From contig NC_017075.1 in assembly GCF_000284255.1 (NCBI RefSeq), forward strand, positions 4,216,001 through 4,280,000: a DNA stretch of 64,000 nt, given 5' to 3'. Every line of letters starts with the position of its first letter. Position 1 is the stretch's first letter. The DNA is from Rubrivivax gelatinosus IL144. GTDB taxonomy: Bacteria; Pseudomonadota; Gammaproteobacteria; Burkholderiales; Burkholderiaceae_C. A program made the translations under genes and the position numbers. Positions 53,789-62,538 of this stretch are shown in pieces. The notes under the pieces are model-generated. The model was not told the origin of the DNA and did no database searches. It was given only the letters and a program-made list of their open reading frames with translations.

Positions 53789-55918
53789 TTACAGCTTGTA
53801 GTTCAGCGTCAGCGACACCTGCCGCGGCGCACCGTAGATGGCGCCGTTGGACAGGCCACCGATGTACTTCTTGTCGGTGACGTTGTCGACGTTCAGGCGC
53901 AGCGTGGTGCGCTCGTTCCACTCGTAGGCGGCAAAGGCGTTGGCCAGCAGGTAGGCGCCCTGCTCCATGGTCTGGGCGGCGTTGCTGACGTCCGACTGCC
54001 AGCGCCCGCCCACGCCCAGGCGCAACTGGGGCAGTGCCGCCAGGCGCGTATCGAAGCGGAAGTTGACCGTCGTGCGCGGCACCCACAGGCTGGTGTCGTG
54101 GCCGTCCGGGCCGGTGAGCTTGAGCCGCGTGAAGCCCAGCGTGATGCGCGAATCGGCGCCGATGCGGCCGGTGGCTTCGGCCTCGAAACCGCGCGACTTC
54201 ACGTCCTCGGGCGTGTACCAGTAGTTGCCGGTGTCGGGGTTGATGCCGGCATAGGTCGCCAGGCCCTTCTGCTCGGCGGTGAAGACGGCGAAGGTGGTCA
54301 GCAGCTTGCGGTCCAGCCACTCGGCCTTGACGCCGGCCTCGGTGTTCACGCCCTTCATCGGGTCCAGGTAGACGTTGTCGTAGTCGCTCTGGTCCTGGTT
54401 CTGGAAGATCGTCGAGTACGAGACGTAGCCCAGCACCGCCGGCGTGATGTCGTAGGTGAAGCCGACGTAGGGGCTGGTCTCCTTGGTGTCGGGGTAGCTG
54501 ACGCCGTTGGTGCCGGCGTTGCCGTAGCGGCTGGCGCCTTCGCGCTGCAGCTTGATCGCGTTGACGCCGACGATGGCCTTCAGCCGGTCGGTCAGCGCCA
54601 GGCGCGACGCGGCGTACAGGCGGGTCAGCGTCTGCTCGCCGCTGGTCGTCGACGCGACGCCGGTCCATTCGGGCTCGGGGTAGACGTCGCCGCGGTACGG
54701 GAAGGCCGGCAGCGGCAGGTCCTGGTACGAGGCGTCGAAGCCCCGGGCGGCGACGTCGCTGGTCTGGCGCGAGCGGCTGAGGCCGGCGATCAGGCTGTGG
54801 CGGCGGCCGAAGGCGTCGAATTCGCCGCTCAGGTTCAGGTCGAACAGGTTGTTCGTCGTCGTGCCGTGGCTCTTGTAGGGCCAGCCGACGAGGCCGGTGT
54901 TGTCGGGCAGCAGGCCGGGGTAGTCCTTCAGGTAGGCGTAGAGGAGCTGGGTGTCCTCGGTCGTCTCGCGGTGGTTGAAGGTGGCCTTCAGCTCCCAGTC
55001 GGGCGCCAGCTCGTGGCGGTACTCGACGAAGGCGTTGTTGCTGCGCGTGTTCCAGTAGGTCCAGTCCTGCGAGGTCGACGACGAACGGTCGAACTCGGCT
55101 TGGCCGCCGCCGGCGTAGTTCAGCGTCAGCGAGCCCCACATCGGCGAGTCCTGGTTGCTGCGCTGGTGGCTGAAGCCGAAGGTCAGCATGCCGTGCTCGC
55201 CGATCTGGCCGTCGACGACGCCATAGACGGTGCTGCGCAGATCGCGCAGGCCGCGCAGGTAGGAGTCCTTGTCCTCGCGCGCGACGACCAGGCGGCCGGC
55301 CCAGCTGCCGTCTTCGGTCAGCACCTTGTTGTAGTCCAGCGCCAGGCGGTTGCTGCCCTGCGGGCCCCAGGTGACGTTGGCTTCGCCGCCGTCCTCGTTG
55401 GTCGGGCGCTTGCGCACGTAGTTGATCGTGCCCGAGGCGTTGCCGACGCCGGTCAGCAGGCCGTTGGCGCCGCGGATCAGCTCGATGCGCTCGAACAGGT
55501 AGCTGTCCTGCTGGCCGACGACCACGCCCCAGTCGTTGCTCATGCCGACGCCGTCGATCTGCGTCAGCTGGATGTCGAAGCCGCGCGCGTTGAAGCCCAC
55601 GCGGTTGGTCTCGTACTGCTCGATGTTGATGCCGGTGCCCAGCTGCAGCGCGGCGTTGCTGCCGGTGGCGCCGAAGTCCTCGATGTCCTGGCGCTCGATC
55701 GTGCTGATCGACTGCGGCGTGTCCTTGATCTCCATCGGCAGCCCGGTGGCGCCCTTGGAGACGCGGTGCGCGCGTTTGGCGGTGACGACGATCCTCTCGG
55801 CAGTGCCGGCCTCGGTGGCCTGGGTGCCGGTGTCCTCGGTCTGGGCCTGGGCCTGCGCCTGGGCGGCCAGGCTGCACACGGCGAGCGCGCAGGCGCTCAG
55901 CATCAGTTTGCGGGTCAT
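53789..55918 (-). CDS. TonB-dependent siderophore receptor
   Basis: 709 residues. Signal peptide (RKLMLSACALAVCSLAAQA), then a TonB-box-like RIVVTAKRAH and the plug domain (DTPQSISTIERQDIEDFGA, YETNRVGFNARGFDI, ELIRGANGLLTGVGNASGTI). A 22-strand-type barrel ends ...PRQVSLTLNYKL. These plug motifs are those of FpvA/FhuA-like ferric-siderophore receptors, which import iron chelates across the outer membrane with TonB energy. ATG 55918 is chosen because the signal peptide starts there. It is divergent from a PepSY operon, a usual partner of siderophore uptake. Confidence 0.93.
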   Translation of the reverse strand: MTRKLMLSACALAVCSLAAQAQAQAQTEDTGTQATEAGTAERIVVTAKRAHRVSKGATGLPMEIKDTPQSISTIERQDIEDFGATGSNAALQLGTGINIEQYETNRVGFNARGFDIQLTQIDGVGMSNDWGVVVGQQDSYLFERIELIRGANGLLTGVGNASGTINYVRKRPTNEDGGEANVTWGPQGSNRLALDYNKVLTEDGSWAGRLVVAREDKDSYLRGLRDLRSTVYGVVDGQIGEHGMLTFGFSHQRSNQDSPMWGSLTLNYAGGGQAEFDRSSSTSQDWTYWNTRSNNAFVEYRHELAPDWELKATFNHRETTEDTQLLYAYLKDYPGLLPDNTGLVGWPYKSHGTTTNNLFDLNLSGEFDAFGRRHSLIAGLSRSRQTSDVAARGFDASYQDLPLPAFPYRGDVYPEPEWTGVASTTSGEQTLTRLYAASRLALTDRLKAIVGVNAIKLQREGASRYGNAGTNGVSYPDTKETSPYVGFTYDITPAVLGYVSYSTIFQNQDQSDYDNVYLDPMKGVNTEAGVKAEWLDRKLLTTFAVFTAEQKGLATYAGINPDTGNYWYTPEDVKSRGFEAEATGRIGADSRITLGFTRLKLTGPDGHDTSLWVPRTTVNFRFDTRLAALPQLRLGVGGRWQSDVSNAAQTMEQGAYLLANAFAAYEWNERTTLRLNVDNVTDKKYIGGLSNGAIYGAPRQVSLTLNYKL

Positions 55919-56000
55919 GCGGGTCTTCGGTGGTGATCGGGCCGTTACCACGCGGCGGTGGCCGGGGCGCCGGGTCGTCTGGGGCGACGTCGTTTGCTCG

Positions 56001-56031
56001 GATGATAACGGTTCTTGTTTCCATTACCATC
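56001..56031. promoter_or_regulatory. Inverted repeat in the siderophore-receptor/PepSY divergent promoter
   Basis: GATGATAACGG and CCATTACCATC match as an inverted repeat at 9 of 11 positions around a 9-base spacer, in the AT-richer part of the 153-base divergent gap. Iron-uptake genes here would be expected to carry a Fur box; the fit to the 19-bp Fur consensus is poor by my count (10 of 19 in the best window), so the regulator is left open. Confidence 0.4.
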
Positions 56032-56071
56032 TGCGAACCGGCCACCTTGTTCCGGCCACACGAAAGACAGC

Positions 56072-56248
56072 ATGTCCACCGAGTTCCGCCGCCTCTGGGC
56101 CTGGCCGCTGGCCCTGGGCCTGCTCACCGCCTCCGGGCTGCTGAGCGCGCTCGTCTCCGACGCCTGGGGCGACGTCTGGGCCTGGGTGGCGCTGGGCGTG
56201 CCGGTGGCGGTGGGCGGCTGGTACTCGCTGGCGCGGGGCGCACGATGA
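56072..56248 (+). CDS. Small inner-membrane protein of a PepSY/siderophore locus
   Basis: 58 residues with two predicted membrane helices (LWAWPLALGLLTASGLLSAL and VWAWVALGVPVAVGGWYSL). Small two-helix proteins of this type are commonly encoded between TonB-dependent siderophore receptors and PepSY proteins. The role is unknown, perhaps as a reductase subunit. The ATG at 56072 is the sensible start; an upstream in-frame ATG adds unrelated residues. It overlaps the PepSY gene by four bases (ATGA). Confidence 0.8.
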   Translation: MSTEFRRLWAWPLALGLLTASGLLSALVSDAWGDVWAWVALGVPVAVGGWYSLARGAR

Positions 56249-57396
56249 AGGCCCGTTCGCTGCGCGCCTGGAGTTGGGTGCACACCTGGACCAGCCTGGT
56301 CAGCACGCTGTTCATGCTGCTGCTGTGCCTGACCGGGTTGCCGCTGATCTTCCACCACGAGATCGAGCACCTGTCGGGCGACGCGGTCGAGCTGCCGGCG
56401 CTGGCCGCACCGGCGTCGCCGCAGGCGCTGGACACGGTGCTGGCCTCGGCGCGCGCGCTGTACCCGCAGCGTGTCGTGCAGTACGCCGCGCCCGACGAGG
56501 AGGAGCCGGCCGTCTGGCACGTCACGCTGACGCCGACGCCGGCGCCCACCGACGACTACAAGTCGGTCGCCGTCGACAGCCGCACGGCGCAGGTGCTGCG
56601 CGACGCGAAGACCGGCGAAGGCTTCATGTACTGGATGCAGCGCCTGCACATCGACCTGTTCGCCGGCCTGCCGGGCATGCTGTTCCTGGGTTTCATGGGC
56701 CTGCTGATGGTGGTCGCCATCGTCTCGGGCGTGGTGCTGTACGCGCCCTTCATGCGCCGGCTGGACTTCGGCACCGTTCGCCGCGAGCGTTCGCCGCGGC
56801 TGAAGTGGCTGGACCTGCACAACCTGCTGGGCATCGTGACGCTGGTCTGGGCCACGGTGGTGGGCTTCACCGGCGTCATCAACACCTGGGCCGACCCGCT
56901 GGTGAAGTACTGGCAGTACTCGCAGCTGAGCGCGCTGCTGGCGCCCTACGCCGGCCAGCCGCTGGTGCCCGAGGCCGAACGCGCGCCGGTGCAGAAGGCG
57001 CTGGATGCGGCCTTGGCGCACACGCCGGGCCAGCAGGTGTCCTTCCTCGCCTTCCCGGGCACGGCCTACTCCAGCCCGCACCACGTCACCGTCTTCCTGC
57101 GCGGCGACACGCCGCTGACGGCCAAGCTGCTGAAGCCGGTGCTGGTCGACGCACGCACGGCCACCGTCACCGCCTCGCCCGCCCTGCCCTGGTACCTGAC
57201 GGCGCTCTTGATCTCGCAGCCGCTGCACTTCGGCGACTACGCCGGCATGCCGATGAAGATCCTCTGGGCGCTGCTGGACGTGGCGACGATCGTCGTGCTC
57301 GGCAGCGGCCTGTACCTGTGGCTCAAGCGCCGGGCGACGCGCTCGCGCGAGGCCGCGGTCGGCGAGACCGAGGACGGCGTGCCGGCGCTGACTTGA
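56245..57396 (+). CDS. PepSY-associated TM protein (putative siderophore-iron reductase type)
   Basis: 383 residues with four membrane helices (about 14-36, 143-168, 194-215, 334-353) and two periplasmic PepSY-like regions. Characteristic pieces are WSWVHTWTSLVSTLFMLLL, GLPLIFHHEIEHL, LHIDLFAGLPGMLFLGFMG, LDLHNLLGIVTLVWA, and ISQPLHFGDYAGMPMKILWA. The paired membrane histidines resemble haem-binding sites of FpvG-type ferrisiderophore reductases, which release iron from siderophores in the periplasm. That function is inferred from family and the adjacent receptor. Its stop codon forms half of a 12-bp palindrome shared with the ureD stop. Confidence 0.82.
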   Translation: MKARSLRAWSWVHTWTSLVSTLFMLLLCLTGLPLIFHHEIEHLSGDAVELPALAAPASPQALDTVLASARALYPQRVVQYAAPDEEEPAVWHVTLTPTPAPTDDYKSVAVDSRTAQVLRDAKTGEGFMYWMQRLHIDLFAGLPGMLFLGFMGLLMVVAIVSGVVLYAPFMRRLDFGTVRRERSPRLKWLDLHNLLGIVTLVWATVVGFTGVINTWADPLVKYWQYSQLSALLAPYAGQPLVPEAERAPVQKALDAALAHTPGQQVSFLAFPGTAYSSPHHVTVFLRGDTPLTAKLLKPVLVDARTATVTASPALPWYLTALLISQPLHFGDYAGMPMKILWALLDVATIVVLGSGLYLWLKRRATRSREAAVGETEDGVPALT

Positions 57397-57405
57397 GGCG
57401 CCTCA
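57394..57405. other. Palindrome formed by two convergent stop codons
   Basis: TGAGGCGCCTCA is a perfect 12-bp palindrome whose two halves contain the TGA of the PepSY gene and the TGA of ureD on the other strand. Only six bases lie between the stops. It may act as a small bidirectional transcription end; no T-run is present. Confidence 0.4.
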
Positions 57406-58236
57406 GGTCCGCCAGATGCGCGGCGGGTTCGGCTCCAGGCCCCAGAGCACACGCCGCCAGGCGGCACGCAGCTTGACGGCCAGCGCCATCGCCGGCTCGA
57501 CGCGGTCGCCCAGCACGCGTGCCACGACCACCGGCGCGTGCGGCGAGGTGACGCCGGCGGTGGCGGCCAGCGCGTCGGCGTCGATCACTTCGCGCGCCGC
57601 CTCGACCAGCGCCGTGCGCCGCGCGGCGTCGAAACCGGCGCCGCCGGCGGCGCAGAACAGCGTGCCCAGCACACGGTGGCCGGCGAAGCCGCAGGGGCCG
57701 TCGAGCAGCACGCGGTCGTCGCCCGCCACGACGCCGGCGTCCAGCCAGACGCCCGGCAGCTCGCAGCGCTGGGCGTAGCGCCCGGCGTCGAAGGCTTCGC
57801 CGGCCGCGGGCAGGCCCAGCGCCAGCAGATCCCAGGCGATGGCCTCGGCGCCGGGCGCCAGGCGCAGGCTCAGGCTGTTGTCGGCCAGACAGGCGCGGTG
57901 GGCGATGGTCTCCATCGGCAGCCATTCCAGGCGCGCGCCGGCGGCGAGCTCGAAGCTCACGCGCTGGCGCGCGGTCTCGCCGGCGCTGCGGTAGAAGCGT
58001 GTCGCGCCGGGCGTCGTCAGCACGGCGTGCGCGCCTTCGGCCAGCATCGCGTCCAGCTCCAGCACGTCGCCGCCGACGATGCCGCCGGGCGGGTGCACCA
58101 GCACGTGGTGGCAGATGCCGGGGCCTTCGGGATAGAGCCGCTGCAGCACACGCAGCGGGCCGTGGTGGCGGTCCAGCGCGATGCAGCGTTCGCCGTCGCG
58201 GCGGTAGTCGATGCGGAGGTGGCCGTGCCAGCCCAT
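57403..58236 (-). CDS. ureD: Urease accessory protein UreD
   Basis: 277 residues of the UreD/UreH family: QRLYPEGPGICHHVLVHPPGGIVGGDVLEL, LTTPGATRFYRS, WLPMETIAHRACLADNSL (read in pieces), and a C-terminal LGDRVEPAMALAVKLRAAWR. UreD binds the urease apoenzyme and, with UreFG, forms the path for nickel delivery. It is normally first in a ureDABCEFG operon. Here it stands alone: the gene downstream is convergent and the upstream gene is a separate regulator. The urea importer is about 25 kb away, so the rest of urease must lie outside this window. Confidence 0.92.
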   Translation of the reverse strand: MGWHGHLRIDYRRDGERCIALDRHHGPLRVLQRLYPEGPGICHHVLVHPPGGIVGGDVLELDAMLAEGAHAVLTTPGATRFYRSAGETARQRVSFELAAGARLEWLPMETIAHRACLADNSLSLRLAPGAEAIAWDLLALGLPAAGEAFDAGRYAQRCELPGVWLDAGVVAGDDRVLLDGPCGFAGHRVLGTLFCAAGGAGFDAARRTALVEAAREVIDADALAATAGVTSPHAPVVVARVLGDRVEPAMALAVKLRAAWRRVLWGLEPNPPRIWRT

Positions 58237-58290
58237 GAACGACGGGCACGCAGCGCCCGGGAGTGAGGTCGGCGTCGAGTGTAGGGGGCT

Positions 58291-59748
58291 TCAGGCCGCA
58301 GCCGGCGTGCGCGCGGCTTCGGCGGCCAGTTCCTGCGCCAGCCGGCCGACACGCGCGACGGCCTCGCGCTGCGCCTCGCCCCAGTCGCCGCCCAGGCTCA
58401 GGCGCACGCAGTGGCGGTAGCGGTCGCTGGCGCTGAACATCGTGCCCGGCGCGATGCAGATGCCCAGCGCCAGCGCGCGGCGGAACAGCTCCAGCGAGTC
58501 GACGCCGGCCGGCATCTCGGCCCAGAGCATGATGCCGCCGGCCGGGTCGGTGATGCGCGTGCCGCGCGGGAAGTGCGCCGCGACGAGATCGCGCGCCTCG
58601 GCCATGCGCGGCGCCAGCGCGCGCCGCAGCCGGCGCAGGCCGGGTTCGTAGCCGGGCTGGGTCAGCAGCTCGGCCATCGCCATCTCGACGACGCCGGTGT
58701 TGCCGCCGCCGAAAGCCGGCTTGATGCGCCGCACTTCGGCGCCGTGGCGCCCGGCCTCCAGCCAGCCGACACGCAGCCCCGGCGCCACGGTCTTGGCGAA
58801 CGAGCCGCAGACCATCACCAGGCCTTCGCTGTCGAAGGACTTGACCGCGCGGCGGTGCTCGTCGCGTTCGGCCAGGTCGTTGTAGATCACGTCCTCGATC
58901 ATCGGCACCTGGTGGCGCGCCAGCAGCTGCGCCAGGCGGCGGCGCTCGGCCACCGGCATGCAGCCGCCCAGCGGGTTCTGCAGCGTCGGCACGGCGAGCA
59001 GCGCACGCACCGGCTGCGTCTGCAGGGCCAGCGCCAAGGCGTCGACCGACAGGCCGTGGCGCGGGTGCGTCGGGATCTCCAGCGCACGCAGGCCCTGGGC
59101 TTCGAGGATCTGCAGGAAGCCGAACGAGGTCGGCGACTCCAGCGCGACGGTGTCGCCGGGCCGGGTAACGGCGCGCAGGCACAGCGCGAGGGCTTCGTTG
59201 CAGCCGCCGGTGGCGACGATGTCGCGCGCGTCCAGCGCCAGCCCCATCGCCAGCGCGCGGCGCGCGATGGCGCGGCGCAGCGTCTCCTCGCCGAAGCCGC
59301 CGGCGTACTGCGTCAGCAGCGCGCGGTGGCGCAGCGTGGCCTGGCTCAGCGCGCGGCGGATGCGCGCCTCGGCGAACAGCGAGGCCGACGGGCAGGCGGC
59401 GCCCAGCGAGACGACGCCGGGCGCGCCGTTGAGCTGCATCATCAGCTCGTACAGCGAGGCGATGTCCACCGCCAGCGCCGCCTGCGGCGGCGACGAGGTC
59501 GCCGGCTCGGCCGGGCGTTGGCCGCGCTGGGCGCTGGCGACGAAGTAGCCGGATTTGGGCCGCGCCTGCACCAGGCGCTCGTCCTCCAGCGCGCGGTAGG
59601 CCTGCAGCACGGTGGCCACCGCCACCTGTTCGTCGCGCGCCGCCTGGCGCACCGACGGCAGCCTCGCGCCGGCCGGCAGCGTGCCGGCGCGGATCGCGGC
59701 GGCCAGCCGGTCGGCGAACTGGCGGTACAGCGGGCGGGCGACGTCCAT
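58291..59748 (-). CDS. MocR/PdxR-type regulator (GntR HTH plus aminotransferase fold)
   Basis: 485 residues. The N-terminal GntR winged helix (PLYRQFADRLAAAIRAGTLP, LPSVRQAARDEQVAVATVLQ AYRALEDERLVQ) is followed by a fold-type I aminotransferase domain (VVSLGAACPSASLFAEARI, TGGCNEALALCLRAV, LQNPLGGCMP). The PLP lysine is in CGSFAKTVAPGLRVGW. Such proteins are PLP-dependent regulators of amino-acid, vitamin B6 or GABA genes. ATG 59748 is chosen because homology starts there. It faces away from the DUF2917-like gene. No obvious target gene adjoins it. Confidence 0.9.
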   Translation of the reverse strand: MDVARPLYRQFADRLAAAIRAGTLPAGARLPSVRQAARDEQVAVATVLQAYRALEDERLVQARPKSGYFVASAQRGQRPAEPATSSPPQAALAVDIASLYELMMQLNGAPGVVSLGAACPSASLFAEARIRRALSQATLRHRALLTQYAGGFGEETLRRAIARRALAMGLALDARDIVATGGCNEALALCLRAVTRPGDTVALESPTSFGFLQILEAQGLRALEIPTHPRHGLSVDALALALQTQPVRALLAVPTLQNPLGGCMPVAERRRLAQLLARHQVPMIEDVIYNDLAERDEHRRAVKSFDSEGLVMVCGSFAKTVAPGLRVGWLEAGRHGAEVRRIKPAFGGGNTGVVEMAMAELLTQPGYEPGLRRLRRALAPRMAEARDLVAAHFPRGTRITDPAGGIMLWAEMPAGVDSLELFRRALALGICIAPGTMFSASDRYRHCVRLSLGGDWGEAQREAVARVGRLAQELAAEAARTPAAA

Positions 59749-59891
59749 CGGCCCATTGTCGGCGCGGCGCCGGGCAGCGGACCGGTACAGATGGCGACCG
59801 AACAGGGCAGCACAGCCGCACGCCACGCGCATCTGTGCCGGTGAAGCCCGCGCCGCGCTGTGGCTGGCGGGCGCCCGGCCGCGCCACGAGC

Positions 59892-60212
59892 ATGAGCGCC
59901 ATGGACACCACCGCCCTCCTCCTCGCCCCCGGTCAGGCGCTGACGCTGCCGCCGGGCCCCGCCGGCCGCCGGCTGCGTGTGCTGCAGGGGCGCGTCTGGC
60001 TGACGGCCAGCGGCTGCGCCGACGACGAGGTGCTGGCCGCCGGCACCGAGCACGTGCTGCCGGCCGGGCGGCGCGGTGCGCTGGTCGTCGAGGCGCTGGA
60101 CGGGCCGGTGCGCGCCGAGCTGCTGGCGCCGGGCGCGGCGCCTAAGCCCGGCGCCAGAAGTCCCGGTGCAGCGCCGCGATCTCCGGCGTGGCGGCCGGCA
60201 CCGGGCCGATGA
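59892..60212 (+). CDS. DUF2917-like small protein
   Basis: 106 residues. The core ALTLPPGPAGRRLRVLQGRVWLTASG, then EHVLPAGRRGALVVEALDG, resembles DUF2917, a small beta-rich domain with a conserved 'G.vWlT' motif of unknown function. No signal peptide. Its last 71 bases overlap the convergent deaminase gene, so the C-terminal Pro/Arg-rich tail may be longer than the functional protein. ATG 59901 is an equally possible start. Confidence 0.6.
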   Translation: MSAMDTTALLLAPGQALTLPPGPAGRRLRVLQGRVWLTASGCADDEVLAAGTEHVLPAGRRGALVVEALDGPVRAELLAPGAAPKPGARSPGAAPRSPAWRPAPGR

Positions 60213-60630
60213 CCTCGATGGCGCGCTGGCCGCGTGCGAAGACCTCGCGGCAGGGCAGGTCCAGCGTCGGGTTCTCGGGGTGGGCGCCGGTCAGCGCGAG
60301 CAGCTCGCGCTCGGTCATGCCGTAGACCAGCCGGCCGATGCCGGCCCAGTACTGGGTGCCGGCGCACATCGCGCAGGGCTCGACGGTGCTCACCAGCGTG
60401 CAGCCGGCCAGGAACTCCGGCGCCCAGCGCCGCGCGGCCTCGCGCGCGAGCACGGCCTCGGCGTGTTCGACGGCGCTGACGTTGCCCTGCTCCAGCAGCA
60501 CGGTCTCGCCATCGGGGGCGACGAGCACGGCGCCGAACGGGTGCCGGCCTTCGGCCAGCGCATGCGTGGCGACCTCGTTGGCGCGGCGCAGCCAGGCGAG
60601 CAGGCGCTCGGGTGTCGTCATGCGTTTCAT
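60142..60630 (-). CDS. Nucleoside deaminase (cytidine/guanine deaminase fold)
   Basis: 162 residues. Zinc-binding and catalytic motifs are VEHAEAVLAREAAR (HAE) and STVEPCAMCAGTQYWAGI (PCxxC). The protein resembles guanine deaminase (GuaD) and related purine or nucleoside deaminases rather than TadA, since it has ALTGAHPENPTLDLPCREVF near the end. It hydrolyses an exocyclic amino group to release ammonia. It sits next to an MFS gene and an ABC importer in the same direction, which suggests that these take up or export a base or nucleoside; that link is inferred. Confidence 0.85.
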   Translation of the reverse strand: MKRMTTPERLLAWLRRANEVATHALAEGRHPFGAVLVAPDGETVLLEQGNVSAVEHAEAVLAREAARRWAPEFLAGCTLVSTVEPCAMCAGTQYWAGIGRLVYGMTERELLALTGAHPENPTLDLPCREVFARGQRAIEVIGPVPAATPEIAALHRDFWRRA

Positions 60631-60631
60631 C

Positions 60632-61807
60632 CTAGCGACGGCGCGCCAGCAGCAGCACCAGCACGGACACCAGGGCCGCCTGCAGCCACCACAGCGCGGC
60701 CGGGCGGCCGCTGGCTTCGATCAGCGCGCCGGCGGCGGTGGGGCCGCAGGCCGAAAGCGCCGTGTAGAGCAGCGAGACCTGTCGCACGCGCTGCGCGATC
60801 TCGGCGGCGTCTTGGCCTTCGGCGGCGTGCACCATGCCCAGCGTCAGCAGGCCGGCGCTGGCGCCGCCGATCGCGAACGCGGCGGCGGCGAGCACCGGCG
60901 TCGAAGCGGGCCCGACCAGCAGCGCCACGGTCGCCAGCGCGGCGGCGCCGGCGCACCACCATGCGGCCGTGCGCGAGCCGCAGCGGTCGGCGCACCAGCC
61001 CAGCGGCACCTGGCAGAGCATGCCGCCGGCGCCCATCGCGGTGAGCAGGCGCGCGGTGTCGGCGCCGTCCAGGCCCTGCGGCGCCAGCGCCACGCCCAGC
61101 TGCGCCAGCAGCGCGCCTTCGATCCAGCCGCCGATGCCGGCCAGCCAGGCGCCGGTGCCGACACGCCGCCAGGCCGCGGCGCCGTCGGCCGGCGCCTCGT
61201 GCGCGGCCAGCGGCCGCGCCAGCACCAGCGGCAGCAGCGCCGCCCCGCAGGCCGCGGCGCCGACCTGGAAGGCGTCGGCGCGCAGCGTGCCCAAGGCGGC
61301 GACGATCAGCGGCCCGGCCACCGACGCGATGCCGATCAGCGTCTCGTGCACGCCGACGATGCGCCCGCGTGCGTGGCCCGGCGCCAGCCGGTACAGCCAG
61401 GTCTCGTTGCCGATCCAGCGCCAGCCCAGCCCCAGGCCGATGGCCGCCGAGGGCAGCGCCCAGACGGCGTGCGGCAGCGCCGGCGTGGCGACGAAGGCCG
61501 CGGCGCTGCACAGCAGCCCGGCGAGCACCGTGCCGCGGTAGCCCAGAGCCCGCACCAGCAGCCCGGCGCTCAGCAGCCCGGCCAGCATGCCCAGCCAAAA
61601 GGCGCTGCCGACGACGCCCACCGCGCCGGCGCCGGCCCCGCGCGCCTGCAGCGCCAGCGGCAGCAGCACCGCGCCCAGCCCGTACTGGCCCAGCTGGGCC
61701 AGCAGCGAGACGGCGTTGAGCGCGGCGACGCTGCGCCAGGCGGGTGCGGCGTTCAGTGGTTCTGCGAGCCCCGGTGGGCCCAGCTCGTCGTGCGCTTCTC
61801 GATCCAA
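60632..61807 (-). CDS. MFS transporter
   Basis: 391 residues with about twelve membrane helices (from SVAALNAVSLLAQLGQYGLG to LWWLQAALVSVLVLLLARRR). Motif-A-like basic loops are weak. The family is a general MFS_1 permease; substrate unknown. No ATG or GTG fits in frame near the permease stop. The best start is TTG 61807, inside the ABC permease gene, with a CTG at 61756 as alternative. Its stop is two bases from the deaminase start, and it is probably co-transcribed with both. Confidence 0.75.
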   Translation of the reverse strand: MDREAHDELGPPGLAEPLNAAPAWRSVAALNAVSLLAQLGQYGLGAVLLPLALQARGAGAGAVGVVGSAFWLGMLAGLLSAGLLVRALGYRGTVLAGLLCSAAAFVATPALPHAVWALPSAAIGLGLGWRWIGNETWLYRLAPGHARGRIVGVHETLIGIASVAGPLIVAALGTLRADAFQVGAAACGAALLPLVLARPLAAHEAPADGAAAWRRVGTGAWLAGIGGWIEGALLAQLGVALAPQGLDGADTARLLTAMGAGGMLCQVPLGWCADRCGSRTAAWWCAGAAALATVALLVGPASTPVLAAAAFAIGGASAGLLTLGMVHAAEGQDAAEIAQRVRQVSLLYTALSACGPTAAGALIEASGRPAALWWLQAALVSVLVLLLARRR

Positions 61808-62523
61808 GAGAACGCCTCGTACATGACCATCGCCATCGCGCCGATCGTCACCAGCCCGGCGAAGGCCAGCGGCATACGCTGCTGGCTGCCGGCGGTCTGC
61901 ATCAGGTAGCCGATGCCGGAGTCGCCGGCGGTCATCTCGGCGAGCACGGTGCCGACGAAGGCCAGCGTGATCGCGATCTTCAGCGAACCGTAGAAGTACG
62001 GCAACGAACGCGGCAGGCCGACCTTGACGAGCACGTCCCAGCGCCGCGCGCCGAGCACCCGCAGCACGTCCTCCAGCTCCGGCTCCAGCGTCGCCAGGCC
62101 GGTGGCGATGTTCACCGTGATCGGGAAGAACGAGATCAGGAAGGCCGTCAGGATGCCCGGCCCCAGGCCGATGCCGAACCAGACGACGAGGATCGGCACG
62201 ATGGCCGCCTTGGGCACGGCGTTGAAGCCGACCAGCAGCGGGTACAGCGCGGCATAGGCGGCGCGCGAGCTGCCGACCAGGAAGCCGAGCAGCACGCCGA
62301 CGACGATGGCCAGCGCGAAGCCGAGCATCGTCACCCAGAAGGTCTTCCAGGCGGCTTCGAGCAGCGGGCCGCCGAACTCGGTGAACTCGCGGCCGATCTG
62401 GATCGGGCTCGGGAAGATGAACTCGGGGATGTCGAAGCCGGCGACGAACAGCTCCCACAGCAGCAGCAGCAGCGCCAGCAGGCCCCAGGGGGCCCAGCGT
62501 TCGAAGGTCTTGCCCAGTTTCAT
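61753..62523 (-). CDS. ABC importer permease (SsuC/TauC/ThiX type)
   Basis: 256 residues with six membrane helices. The EAA-type coupling loop reads LEDVLRVLGARRWDVLVKVGLPRSLPYFYGSLKIAI, whose central VLGARRWDVLVKVGLP is typical of the SsuC/TauC family. It transports small anions or base-like compounds together with the following ATPase and binding protein. ATG 62523 preceded by GAGGT is chosen over an in-frame GTG two codons upstream. Overlaps the MFS gene. Confidence 0.9.
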   Translation of the reverse strand: MKLGKTFERWAPWGLLALLLLLWELFVAGFDIPEFIFPSPIQIGREFTEFGGPLLEAAWKTFWVTMLGFALAIVVGVLLGFLVGSSRAAYAALYPLLVGFNAVPKAAIVPILVVWFGIGLGPGILTAFLISFFPITVNIATGLATLEPELEDVLRVLGARRWDVLVKVGLPRSLPYFYGSLKIAITLAFVGTVLAEMTAGDSGIGYLMQTAGSQQRMPLAFAGLVTIGAMAMVMYEAFSWIEKRTTSWAHRGSQNH

Positions 62524-62538
62524 GTGCACCTCAGGGCT

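Noticed and set aside
56001..56031. A classical Fur box before the siderophore receptor
   Set aside because: The best window matches only about 10 of 19 consensus positions, and the symmetrical element has a different spacing.
57403..58236. A complete urease operon at ureD
   Set aside because: The flanking genes are a convergent PepSY gene and a MocR-type regulator; no ureA, ureB or ureC sequence is in the window.
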